From positions 1 through 49,106 of the forward strand of contig DASPKX010000064.1 in assembly GCA_035627835.1 (NCBI GenBank): 49,106 bases of DNA, given 5' to 3'. The notes beneath the pieces were generated by a model that was not told the DNA's origin, made no database searches, and worked only from the letters and a program-made list of their open reading frames with translations. This stretch comes from DASPKX01 sp035627835. Lineage in GTDB: Bacteria; Verrucomicrobiota; Verrucomicrobiia; Limisphaerales; SXQI01. Positions 41,418 through 49,106 of this stretch are shown piece by piece (the stretch's first letter is position 1; each line of letters begins with the position of its first letter). The translations under genes were made by a program, and so were the position numbers.

Positions 41418-42269
41418 ATGTTGAATCGGCCGCTTACGCTTGGACACTCGCCTGATCCTGATGACGCCTTCATGTTCTATGCGTTGGCGAAGGATCTCAT
41501 TCCGACGCAAGGGCTGAAGTTCGAGCATATCCTTCAAGACATCCAAACGCTGAATGAGCGGGCCCGCCGCAGTGAGCTGGATATCAGCGCCATCAGCATT
41601 CACGCCTACCCGTACGTAGCTGACCAATATGCCTTGCTGCCGAATGGCGCCAGCATGGGTGATGGCTATGGGCCGATGCTTGTGGGCAAACGGCCATTCA
41701 CGAAAGAGGAGATCGCCAAAGCTAAAATCGCGGTGCCCGGATTGATGACGAGCGCGTTTCTGGCGCTTCAGCTTTGGCTCGGCAGGCCCGCGAGCGAGTT
41801 GGACATCATTGTGGTTCCGTTTGACCGAATCTTCGATCGAGTCATGGGCGATGAAGCAGCGGTTGGCCTCATCATTCATGAAGGCCAGCTCACATTTCAG
41901 AAACTCGGATTGCAATTGTCGGCGGACCTGGGCGCCTGGTGGAAGAGTGAAAACGATGGGCTTCCGTTGCCCCTTGGTGGAAACGTGATTCACAAGCGAT
42001 TTGACCGAGAAGCGAGAAAGCAGATTTCAAAGATCCTTGGGGCAAGCATCCAGTACTCGCTCGATCATCGAAAGGAAGCGGTGCAGCACGCGCTGCAGTT
42101 TGCCCGCGACATGGAAAGCTCGCTGGCCGATCGGTTCATCGGCATGTATGTCAATGAATGGACCGTGGATTACGGCCCGAGAGGACGGGAGGCCATCACC
42201 CGTTTTCTGACGCGTGGGTATGAGGCGGGGCTTTTGCCAAGCCGGCCGCTGTTGGAGTTCGCGGCTTAG
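41418..42269 (+). CDS. mqnD: Menaquinone biosynthesis protein MqnD-like (1,4-dihydroxy-6-naphthoate synthase)
   Basis: The 283-residue protein belongs to the periplasmic-binding-like fold of MqnA/MqnD. The hallmark LGHSPDPDDAFMFYAL is at the start, with ISIHAYPYVADQYALL, VPGLMTSAFLALQLWL and VGLIIHEGQLTF later. MqnD acts in the futalosine route to menaquinone, turning cyclic de-hypoxanthine futalosine into dihydroxynaphthoate. No other mqn gene is in the window. It lies 97 bases before valS. Confidence 0.85.
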   Translation: MLNRPLTLGHSPDPDDAFMFYALAKDLIPTQGLKFEHILQDIQTLNERARRSELDISAISIHAYPYVADQYALLPNGASMGDGYGPMLVGKRPFTKEEIAKAKIAVPGLMTSAFLALQLWLGRPASELDIIVVPFDRIFDRVMGDEAAVGLIIHEGQLTFQKLGLQLSADLGAWWKSENDGLPLPLGGNVIHKRFDREARKQISKILGASIQYSLDHRKEAVQHALQFARDMESSLADRFIGMYVNEWTVDYGPRGREAITRFLTRGYEAGLLPSRPLLEFAA

Positions 42270-42366
42270 GCCGCGGGACACGGAAAAAGCTTCGTTTTTC
42301 GTTAACGCACTGGCTAAATAACTCCCCCTTAACGGGCGGCAATTACCGCCTGGAAAGTTTTCGCAC

Positions 42367-45012
42367 ATGGCCGAGATACCCAAGACCTACGAACCCGCCT
42401 CAGTGGAGCCGAAATGGCACGAGTACTGGCAGAGCCACAACTGCTTTGTGGCGGATGCCCAGTCCACGAAACCGCCCTATTCCATCGTAATTCCGCCGCC
42501 GAACGTCACAGGCATTCTGCACATGGGCCATGTGCTGAATAACACAATTCAGGACATTCTAGCGCGCCGGGCCCGAATGCTCGGCCACGAGGTGCTCTGG
42601 CTGCCGGGCACGGACCATGCGGGCATCGCCACGCAGGTGATGGTCGAAAAGAAGGTGAAGAAGGAGGAGGGGAAGACGCGCGCAGAGTTGGGGCGTGAGG
42701 AGTTCCTGAAGCGAGTGTGGGAATGGAAGGAGAAGCATGGCGGGATCATCATCGACCAGCTAAAGAAGCTGGGAGCCTCGTGCGACTGGTCACGGGAGCG
42801 ATTCACGATGGACGCCGACTACTCGCGGGCCGTCGCTCAAACCTTTGTTGATCTATACAACAAGGGGCTGATCTATCGCGGGAATCGAATGGTCAATTGG
42901 TGCCCGGTGACCATGACCGCGCTTTCTGATGAGGAAGTGAACATGAAGCCGCAGAATGGCCTTCTGTATTACTTCAAAGTGGAAGTCGCCGAGGAACCTG
43001 GGGTGTTCCTGACAATCGCCACGACGCGGCCCGAAACCATCCCGGGGGACACCGCTGTGGCGGTGAATCCCAAGGACGAGCGTTACGCCAAATACATTGG
43101 CAAACATATCGTTCGCCCGCTTCCAGCGGAGTTGCCGCGGGAGAAGAAGCTCATTCCCATTATTGGCGATGAGCATGTGGATTTTGAATTCGGCACAGGT
43201 GTGTTGAAAGTCACGCCTGCGCACGACAAAGCCGACTTTGAAATCGGCCAGCGGCACAAGTTGCCGCTGATCGACATCATGAACCCGAACGCCACCTTGA
43301 ACGCGGCGGCGGGAGCGGACTTGCAGGGTTTGGATCGTTTTAAAGCGCGCAAAGTTGCCGCGGAGAAACTGAAGGAGATGGGTGTGCTCGAGAAAGAAGA
43401 GCCGCACTCGAATAATGTCGGTTTCAGCGAACGCGCAGATGTTCCGATCGAGCCGCGGCTCTCGGAGCAATGGTTCCTGAAATACCCGAGCGTCAAACAG
43501 GCTCGCGAAGCGGCTGAAAATGGCGAGCTGAAGTTTTATCCTGAGCGGTGGGGCAAGGTTTATGACCACTGGATGGGCAACATTCAGGATTGGTGCATCA
43601 GCCGGCAGCTTTGGTGGGGCCACCGCATCCCCGTCTGGTATTGGAACGACGAAGTGAAGTGCCAGATCGATTCGCCCGGTGAAGGTTGGGTGCAGGATCC
43701 GGACGTGCTCGACACCTGGTTCTCCTCCTGGCTGTGGCCTTTCGCCACCATGGACGAAGCCACACGCGCAAAGTTTTACCCGACGTCAACGCTCGTGAGC
43801 GGGCCGGACATTTTGTTCTTCTGGGTCGCGCGCATGGTCATGGCTGGGTTCGAGTACATGGGCAAGAGCCCATTCGCGCATGTGTATCTCACAGGCATTG
43901 TGCGGGACAAAATCGGCCGCAAGATGTCGAAGACACTGGGCAATTCGCCGGACCCGCTCGACCTGATTGCGCGCTTTAGCGCGGACGCCCTGCGGTTTGG
44001 GATCATGCGCTCGGCGCCGCTGGGGCAGGATGTGCTCTTTGATGAGCAGCACGTGGAGCTGGGCCGCAACTTCTGCACGAAGCTCTGGAACGCATGCCGT
44101 TTTAGGCAGATGCAAGGGGGCGAGATTGAAGGCGAGATCCAGCCGTCACTGCTCAACAGCGATGACAAATGGATTTTGCTGCGTCTCGACACGGCGATCC
44201 GGGAAATCGATGAGGCCTTGCTGGAGTATCGCTTCAACGAGGCGACACAAACGCTCTACCGTTTCTTCTGGAACGAGTTCTGCGATTGGCATCTCGAGAC
44301 CACGAAAGCAGTGCTGCAGACCGATAACGCGGCGCAGAAAGCAAACACTTTAGCAGTCATCGACTTCGTGCTCTCGAACACGATACGTTTGTTCCACCCG
44401 TTTCTTCCGTTCATCACAGAGGAGCTGTGGCATGGGCTCGGTTTGAACAAGGATCTGCCGGAGAAACAAGGCGGCACGACCATTATGTTCGCCAACTGGC
44501 CGAAGCCATTCGATGCTGATTTCAAAGCTCATTATGGGTTGGATCCAAGCGATGTTGCCTTCACAGAAGCAAAGCACGATCTGATCACCCAAGGGCGGAA
44601 TCAGCGCCGCGAGGCGAACATTTCGACGGCGAAGAAGATCAAGTACGTGCTAAAGCCGAATGGCGATTTAAGCGAGTACGAGCAAGCGGTCATCCGGATC
44701 CTGCTCAACGCTGAAACCGTCGAAGTTAATTCGTCCTACGCAGCGCCTAAAGGCACCCCGGTCGCATTGACGAAACTCGGCGAGCTTTTCCTTCCTTTGG
44801 AAGGGCTGATTGATGTTGAGGCGGAGAGAGCGCGCTTGAGCAAAGAAATCGCGAAAGCCGCTGCCGAAGTGGAGAAGGTTCAACAGAAGCTAAGCAACCC
44901 GAGCTTTACGCAGAAGGTGCCAGCGACAGTTCTTGAGGAGCACCAGAAGCGCCTTGCGGATTGGGAGAGCAAACGGGCGCAATACCAGCGGCAGTTGGAG
45001 GCGTTGGGTTAG
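42367..45012 (+). CDS. valS: Valyl-tRNA synthetase
   Basis: This 881-residue class I synthetase has PPPNVTGILHMGHVLNN (HIGH-type motif at 52-55), GTDHAGIATQVMVE, the editing domain (about 200-330) with TTRPETIPGDTAVAV, and KMSKTLGNS at 519-527. The C-terminal arm coiled coil begins near residue 815 (LIDVEAERARLSKEIAKAA). The length fits ValS. A small hairpin, GGCGG/CCGCC at 42335-42350, lies upstream, but no T-box is seen. The stop is 2 bases from the stop of the convergent nucleotidyltransferase gene. Confidence 0.97.
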   Translation: MAEIPKTYEPASVEPKWHEYWQSHNCFVADAQSTKPPYSIVIPPPNVTGILHMGHVLNNTIQDILARRARMLGHEVLWLPGTDHAGIATQVMVEKKVKKEEGKTRAELGREEFLKRVWEWKEKHGGIIIDQLKKLGASCDWSRERFTMDADYSRAVAQTFVDLYNKGLIYRGNRMVNWCPVTMTALSDEEVNMKPQNGLLYYFKVEVAEEPGVFLTIATTRPETIPGDTAVAVNPKDERYAKYIGKHIVRPLPAELPREKKLIPIIGDEHVDFEFGTGVLKVTPAHDKADFEIGQRHKLPLIDIMNPNATLNAAAGADLQGLDRFKARKVAAEKLKEMGVLEKEEPHSNNVGFSERADVPIEPRLSEQWFLKYPSVKQAREAAENGELKFYPERWGKVYDHWMGNIQDWCISRQLWWGHRIPVWYWNDEVKCQIDSPGEGWVQDPDVLDTWFSSWLWPFATMDEATRAKFYPTSTLVSGPDILFFWVARMVMAGFEYMGKSPFAHVYLTGIVRDKIGRKMSKTLGNSPDPLDLIARFSADALRFGIMRSAPLGQDVLFDEQHVELGRNFCTKLWNACRFRQMQGGEIEGEIQPSLLNSDDKWILLRLDTAIREIDEALLEYRFNEATQTLYRFFWNEFCDWHLETTKAVLQTDNAAQKANTLAVIDFVLSNTIRLFHPFLPFITEELWHGLGLNKDLPEKQGGTTIMFANWPKPFDADFKAHYGLDPSDVAFTEAKHDLITQGRNQRREANISTAKKIKYVLKPNGDLSEYEQAVIRILLNAETVEVNSSYAAPKGTPVALTKLGELFLPLEGLIDVEAERARLSKEIAKAAAEVEKVQQKLSNPSFTQKVPATVLEEHQKRLADWESKRAQYQRQLEALG

Positions 45013-45014
45013 GG

Positions 45015-45605
45015 CTAATCTTTACGTAGGCGGTCGTTCACCGCAGCGATGACAGTTTCAAGCTGTGCGAGCGCCTCGTGTGTGCCCTTCAACTCGAGCA
45101 GCGGCCGCAAGTCCTCGCGGACTTGCGGAAGGTTAATTCGCCCGTGTTGACGAGTGAGCACACGCTCGACATCCAACCAATCCAAAGGCCGTCCTGCGAA
45201 GACTTTGTGAACAACAAGGTCCTCCGCAGAGCAGGTGAGCAGTATTTTACCCGGGATCCATGACCATGGGGTCGCCCGCGTGATGCACGCCTCCTCAAAT
45301 GGCAACGCCCCCAAAGCGACATCCACTGGAACATTATCGCTTGTCTTCAACAGTAAAACGCGATTAACGAGTGCAAACGCTTTTGCGTCTAGTGTTCGGG
45401 GATGCAGGCGTCCAAGCAGAGCATCGATGAATGGCTCCTCCTGCCCAAATCCCGTGAGGAGGGTTAGGTCGACATCTTGGGTGAATCGCGGTTCCCCCCA
45501 GCGTTGAACAGCCAGGCCTCCGATAAAGCAGAAACGCCAGTTGTATTCCTCGCAGATCTGCTGCACGACCTCCGCTGCGTAAAGAATCTTCGGAAGAGCC
45601 GTCAT
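45015..45605 (-). CDS. Nucleotidyltransferase-fold protein (AbiEii/MNT-like)
   Basis: This 196-residue protein has the NTase signature FCFIGGLAVQRWGEPRFTQDVDL, with GG at 29-30 and the metal pair D44/D46. A C-terminal helical part follows, with LLTCSAEDLVVHKVFAGRPLDWLDVERVL. The VHKVFAGRxxDWxDVE pattern is common in NTases of toxin-antitoxin type. It overlaps the 71-residue gene upstream by four bases. A toxin or tRNA-modifying role is possible but not shown. Confidence 0.8.
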   Translation of the reverse strand: MTALPKILYAAEVVQQICEEYNWRFCFIGGLAVQRWGEPRFTQDVDLTLLTGFGQEEPFIDALLGRLHPRTLDAKAFALVNRVLLLKTSDNVPVDVALGALPFEEACITRATPWSWIPGKILLTCSAEDLVVHKVFAGRPLDWLDVERVLTRQHGRINLPQVREDLRPLLELKGTHEALAQLETVIAAVNDRLRKD

Positions 45606-45817
45606 TTGCGACTTTTGTGGAATAACGCCTGTTGCTCAACCAAGCCCGACCAGTTTGGGTTGTCACGCCAAGGGTCAATCGCGACGAGTGAAAAGATGAT
45701 CTCTCTGGCACGCTCCTCTGTTAAAGCGGCCAGTTCCTGGGCTTTGACCCGTTCCACAGCGGCCCAGCGCGCCGCTTCCTGAGTTGCAAACTTCTTCTGT
45801 TCTTCAGATGACGGCAT
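45602..45817 (-). CDS. Small partner protein of the nucleotidyltransferase
   Basis: This 71-residue, charged, helix-rich protein begins MPSSEEQKKFATQEAARWAAVE and has a LTEERAREIIFSLVAIDPWRDNP segment. The family was not recognised. It ends with an ATGA overlap into the NTase gene, so the two are made together; an antitoxin role is inferred from size and order only. Confidence 0.6.
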   Translation of the reverse strand: MPSSEEQKKFATQEAARWAAVERVKAQELAALTEERAREIIFSLVAIDPWRDNPNWSGLVEQQALFHKSRK

Positions 45818-45992
45818 ACATCACGCTACTAGAAAACGAGCGTAGTGTCAGCTCAGGCGTTTTCATCCGCCAAAGAAGTGCAAGACGACGCCTGGCTTGA
45901 GCTTTTGAGGGGCAATCCCAAGCGGGGCGTTCGTGATTCGGACAGTGGATTACAGCCTCTGATTATAATCCGGCTGTGGTTTGTGATGAGAT

Positions 45993-47081
45993 TTACAGTT
46001 GCTTCATCGCCTCGTCCAACGCGCTGTAAAGGCGCTGCATCGATTCTTCGGTTTCATCGCCCATGTTTGAAAGGCGGAAGGTGGTGCCTTTGATTTTTCC
46101 GTAACCGCCGTCAATGAGGATGCCACGATCTTTCACAAGCTTCTGAAGCTTGGCTGCGTCCACGGTGCGGGAGCCTGGTTTGGCGCCATTGTTCACGCAG
46201 GTGAGCGTCACGGATTCGAAGCCCTGGTCGGGGAATAAGTTAAAGCCATGTTTTTGGGCCCATTGGCGGGTGAGTTGAGCGAGCTTCGCATGGCGGAGGT
46301 AACGGGCTTCCAAGCCTTCGGCGAAGATATCTTCCAGCTTGCTGGCTAGTGCATAGACGTGGCCGATGCTGGGCGTGCTCGGCGTCATGCTTTGCTCGGC
46401 ATTCTTCTGGAACTCGATGAAATCGAAGTAATAGCCGCGGTCTTTGATGGTGGCGGCCTTTTGGAGGGCGGCGGGCGAGCAGGCGAACACCGATAACCCA
46501 GGAGGCAGCGCGAAAGCTTTCTGCGTTCCCGCCAGCAGCACGTCGATCTTGAGATCGTCGAATTGAATCTTCGTGGCCGAGAGGGAGCTGACGGCATCCA
46601 CGATGAACATGACATCCGGATACTTGGCCTTGAGCTGGGCGATTTCGCTCAGTGGGCTCATGACGCCGGTGGACGTTTCATTGTGGATGAGGGTGACCGC
46701 ATCGAACTCGCCAGTCTTAAGCTTCGCATCGATTTGCTCAGCGCGAATGGGCGAGCCCCACTCAACCTTCAGCCCTTCGGCCTGCTTGCCGCAGCGTTGC
46801 GAGACATCCAGCCACTTGTCGCTGAAGGCGCCGCACATGCAGTTGAGCACCTTTTTGGAGACGAGGTTGCGAATGGCGCCTTCCATGACGCCCCAGGCGG
46901 AGGAGGTGCTCAGGAACACGAGCTGGTTCGTGTAGAAGAGCTGTTGGAGCTGCGGCTGGATCTTAGCGTAAAGATCCTTAAAGCCCTGGCCGCGGTGCCC
47001 GATCATCGGAGAGGCGAAGGCCCGCATGGTTTTTTCGCTGACTTCGACAGGTCCCGGGATGTGGAGTTTTACGTGCGCCAT
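45993..47081 (-). CDS. Class V aminotransferase (alanine-glyoxylate / serine-pyruvate type)
   Basis: This 362-residue protein begins VKLHIPGPVEVSEKTMRAFASPMIGHRG, the class V start. PLP contacts are STSSAWGVMEGAI, HNETSTGVMSP, VDAVSSLSATKI and the Schiff-base lysine K188 in AGTQKAFALPPGL. It probably transfers amino groups between small amino acids and glyoxylate or pyruvate; phosphoserine or 2-aminoethylphosphonate activity is less likely. It stands alone. Confidence 0.88.
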   Translation of the reverse strand: MAHVKLHIPGPVEVSEKTMRAFASPMIGHRGQGFKDLYAKIQPQLQQLFYTNQLVFLSTSSAWGVMEGAIRNLVSKKVLNCMCGAFSDKWLDVSQRCGKQAEGLKVEWGSPIRAEQIDAKLKTGEFDAVTLIHNETSTGVMSPLSEIAQLKAKYPDVMFIVDAVSSLSATKIQFDDLKIDVLLAGTQKAFALPPGLSVFACSPAALQKAATIKDRGYYFDFIEFQKNAEQSMTPSTPSIGHVYALASKLEDIFAEGLEARYLRHAKLAQLTRQWAQKHGFNLFPDQGFESVTLTCVNNGAKPGSRTVDAAKLQKLVKDRGILIDGGYGKIKGTTFRLSNMGDETEESMQRLYSALDEAMKQL

Positions 47082-47146
47082 AAAAGCTTGTGAAATTTTT
47101 CACAAAGTCCCGAGGCTGGCAAGCGCTTTGGGGCGAAAGATGCGGG

Positions 47147-47512
47147 TCACTCGCTGATATCCTCTGTGCCTTGCAGGTGAGCGCCGAGCTTGCTTTGCGC
47201 CGCCTGGAGTTGCTTCATGAACACGTAGCGATGTTCCGGCGTGATAAGGAGAGGGCGCTTCAAAGTTCCATGACGGTGCAGGATGAGTTGGCGATGCTTG
47301 GGCCGCCAGACGTTCGACCAATTTTCGACGAACCCGCGCTTGCGCTTGGACACGCGTTCAATGTCCGTTAATGGCACGCGCCGCAGGGTTATTCCAAGCA
47401 CACTGATGCGCAATGTTCGCTCCCCCACGCGGTAACGGAGCTGCGACTTCAACCAGAGGGTCAGGAGGAGGGTTCCTCCGAGAATGACTATTCCTAAAAG
47501 AGCTGGATGCAT
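47147..47512 (-). CDS. Membrane-anchored protein with a PH-like domain
   Basis: This 121-residue protein has one N-terminal helix (ALLGIVILGGTLLLTLWL) and a soluble part beginning YRVGERTLRISVLGITLRRVPLTDIERV, the pattern of bacterial PH-like domains. A basic stretch (KRKRGFVENWSNVWRPKHRQ) may touch lipid head groups. It is 13 bases after the LURP-one gene and likely co-transcribed. The family call is tentative. Confidence 0.6.
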   Translation of the reverse strand: MHPALLGIVILGGTLLLTLWLKSQLRYRVGERTLRISVLGITLRRVPLTDIERVSKRKRGFVENWSNVWRPKHRQLILHRHGTLKRPLLITPEHRYVFMKQLQAAQSKLGAHLQGTEDISE

Positions 47513-47525
47513 GCGCCGCGCGGTC

Positions 47526-48014
47526 TCAGTGATTCTTTGGCTCGTGCAGAACCAGATCGATCACCACAGCGCACGCGAGAATGAGGATGTCGTCTTCACC
47601 GGGCGCAATATCGATTCCGTAAGTGTCGGTCCAGGAAATCCACTGCTTCGTCACGGTGGCGACGGTTTTCCCATGCATGGAGAACGTGTATTCGTGGTTA
47701 AGAAAGTCACCTTGGGCCTCCAGATCATCAGGTCCTGGGACATCCACAAAGAACCGGGCGCGGAGCAGCGTGAATAGCTTCTTTTTCACGACGGCGAGTG
47801 TTTGGTCGCCGCGCAGGATCTCGAAGGTTGGGCCCCAGGAGAGCAGGCGTTGGCGAATGAACAGAAGCTCAGCTCCATGATTATCCCGGAACGATAATTT
47901 CTGGCCGATGCTGAACGCGCGGCCATCCACGAAGTATTGCTGGTTCCCATGCTCGTCCAGAATTTGAAAGTCATTCCCAAGGGCGAGCCACTTTTCCTTC
48001 ATGAGGTAACGCAT
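47526..48014 (-). CDS. LURP-one-related (tubby-like fold) protein
   Basis: This 162-residue protein opens MRYLMKEKWLALGNDFQILDE and has FVDGRAFSIGQKLSFRD, RLLSWGPTFEILRGDQTLAVVKK and MHGKTVATVTKQWISWTDTYG, typical of LURP-one-related proteins. These fold like phospholipid scramblases and tubby. The role in bacteria is unknown. The ATG at 48014 begins the domain; the frame is open further upstream without resemblance. Confidence 0.82.
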   Translation of the reverse strand: MRYLMKEKWLALGNDFQILDEHGNQQYFVDGRAFSIGQKLSFRDNHGAELLFIRQRLLSWGPTFEILRGDQTLAVVKKKLFTLLRARFFVDVPGPDDLEAQGDFLNHEYTFSMHGKTVATVTKQWISWTDTYGIDIAPGEDDILILACAVVIDLVLHEPKNH

Positions 48015-48067
48015 CGGCTGAGGATGACTCTGGGCTGAAGAATTGTCAGCAGCTTCTAAAAGCCGCG

Positions 48068-49106
48068 TCAGGGTTTCAGTTCGTGAATCGTTGCGTAGAA
48101 GTCGTTCCTGAGGGTTTGCCCTTCGCGAGTGTCGAGGCTGTAACGGACGCGGAGTTGCATCGCGGGCCGAAGCGGTGTTTGCAAGTTCACGGTGCGGCCA
48201 TCGGATTCGAGTTTTGCCGACGTGACTGGAATGTTGTCGCGCTTTTGTTGATCGGGATGTTCGACCGAGTAATCGGGCGAGCCATATTGCTGGCTCCATT
48301 TATAATTCCACTGCTCCAGGTCGTAGCTCCCGACGTCTTCCGCGGCTGCTTTATCCAACGGCTGGTTGAAGGTGAGTTGCAGGCCTTGAGCGCTGGTCTT
48401 GTAAGCGATTGGAAGGATGAGAGGAGCTGCGGTGCGGCGGACTCGTTGGAAAGAGCCATCGTGGACAGCGGCGGTTTGCCACCCGCGGAGGCCGCTGACG
48501 TAGAGATGACCATCGTGGGGGTTGAATCGGCCGCGCATGATTCCGGAAAGGAACCGCCCGGGGAGCGACACAACGCCAGCCTGTGCCGGGTTCGAAGCAT
48601 CACGGAGCACGGACAAGAGTGAGCATCGTCCATAGGAAAGGTGAAGCATCTGTCCGGACAAAGGAGCCCACTTGTCCTGGGGAACCCAGACCTGTCCTCC
48701 AGCGGAATTATCCAGGGCGCGCGGCACCCAGAGCAAAGGGCGATCGTAATCTGTTGGGGGAGTCGCGCGGTGGTGCATAGGCATGAAGCCGTAAAAACCG
48801 CCCGGCTTAATTAAGTCGAGCCGAGTCTCGGGAACCCAATCGCCTTGTTGATCCGCAACGGTGATTTCGTCCTGCGGCCCTATGCCGAGGCCGTTTGGGT
48901 TTCGAAAGCCGGTTGCCAGCACATCAAGTTTAGAGCCATCGGCGGAGACGCGGATTAACGAGCCGCCGTGCGGGGTGTTCTCGGCGCATTTTGTGAAGTA
49001 GAAGTTTCCGCGTGAATCGGTTTCCAGGCTGGTGGCGTAGCTGTGCCCGCCGCCGGCGGAGATGGTGTCGTTGTTCAGGTTCTCGTGGTAGTCCGCCTCG
49101 TTGTCG
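48068..49106 (-). CDS. Propeller/dehydrogenase-type exported protein, N-terminus outside the window
   Basis: The 345 visible residues include DNEADYHENLNNDTIS and GGGHSYATSLETDSRGNFYFT at the edge. Propeller-like LATGFRNPNGLGIGP, then LIKPGGFYGFMPMHH and the C-terminal part DGHLYVSGLRGWQTAA follow. The pattern resembles the large membrane-bound dehydrogenase-like proteins common in Verrucomicrobia and Planctomycetes. The visible end is a beta-rich Ig-like region (LQLTFNQPLDKAAA). Start, signal peptide and any heme domain lie outside. Confidence 0.75.
   Translation of the reverse strand, partial: DNEADYHENLNNDTISAGGGHSYATSLETDSRGNFYFTKCAENTPHGGSLIRVSADGSKLDVLATGFRNPNGLGIGPQDEITVADQQGDWVPETRLDLIKPGGFYGFMPMHHRATPPTDYDRPLLWVPRALDNSAGGQVWVPQDKWAPLSGQMLHLSYGRCSLLSVLRDASNPAQAGVVSLPGRFLSGIMRGRFNPHDGHLYVSGLRGWQTAAVHDGSFQRVRRTAAPLILPIAYKTSAQGLQLTFNQPLDKAAAEDVGSYDLEQWNYKWSQQYGSPDYSVEHPDQQKRDNIPVTSAKLESDGRTVNLQTPLRPAMQLRVRYSLDTREGQTLRNDFYATIHELKP

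Noticed and set aside
42270..42366. T-box riboswitch before valS
   Set aside because: Only a small GGCGG/CCGCC hairpin is present; no T-box sequence or specifier-loop layout was found in 97 bases.

Overview
The window looks like chromosomal DNA of a free-living Verrucomicrobium, probably close to the Pedosphaera/Limisphaera-type subdivision; this is an inference from gene content. Supporting marks are exported Gfo/Idh/MocA oxidoreductases, a PQQ-repeat propeller, CotH-kinase proteins with EF-hand loops, a DUF4159 protein, a pseudopilin-like protein with the H-X9-DG tail, an enlarged GreA-family protein, and a dehydrogenase-type propeller at the right edge. No phage, transposase, CRISPR array, rRNA or tRNA was recognised. 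Almost all of it is ordinary, densely packed bacterial sequence with many 1-4 base gene overlaps.

Left part (1-13.7 kb). The end of gcvT and gcvH (glycine cleavage) are followed by a repeat-rich gap. Then comes a compact plus-strand operon: cupin, double DUF2249, heme-copper-oxidase-like membrane protein, MIP18-type Fe-S assembly factor, DUF2249. Four minus-strand genes follow (tatD-like, sufE, an unknown, an alpha/beta hydrolase). A complete branched-chain amino acid ABC transporter, livKHMGF, comes next. After a second copy of the structured repeat there is a small minus-strand SelW/Rdx-like gene with an in-frame TGA in a CxxU motif, a candidate selenoprotein. The rplU-rpmA operon with promoter and terminator and an exported Gfo/Idh/MocA protein close this part.

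Middle (13.7-31.8 kb). An orphan FtsX-type permease and a Tat-exported oxidoreductase are on the plus strand. They face a six-gene minus-strand operon: CotH, VTC, DUF4956, CotH, DUF4159, PQQ propeller. The CotH, VTC and DUF4956 genes together suggest a polyphosphate or protein-phosphorylation system acting at or outside the membrane. DUF1428, an SRPBCC protein, a TolC-like efflux protein, a TPR-pilT pair and aroK-queG follow.

Right part (32-49 kb). A small lipoprotein with a strong terminator is followed by a DUF433/DUF5615-type toxin-antitoxin locus whose toxin gene is frameshifted. Next are a 618-residue GreA-family protein, rsmB, an SGNH esterase, a GH2 glycosidase, a pseudopilin-like protein, mqnD and valS. 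The window ends with a nucleotidyltransferase and its small partner, a class V aminotransferase, a PH-like membrane protein, a LURP-one protein and a truncated propeller protein.

The most notable observations are: the candidate selenoprotein; a three-hairpin dispersed repeat whose two copies differ by base-pair-preserving changes; a shorter hairpin repeat in three copies; the CotH/VTC/DUF4956 operon; the DUF2249/oxidase-like operon; and an apparent flip of GC skew near 13.5 kb that does not follow gene direction.
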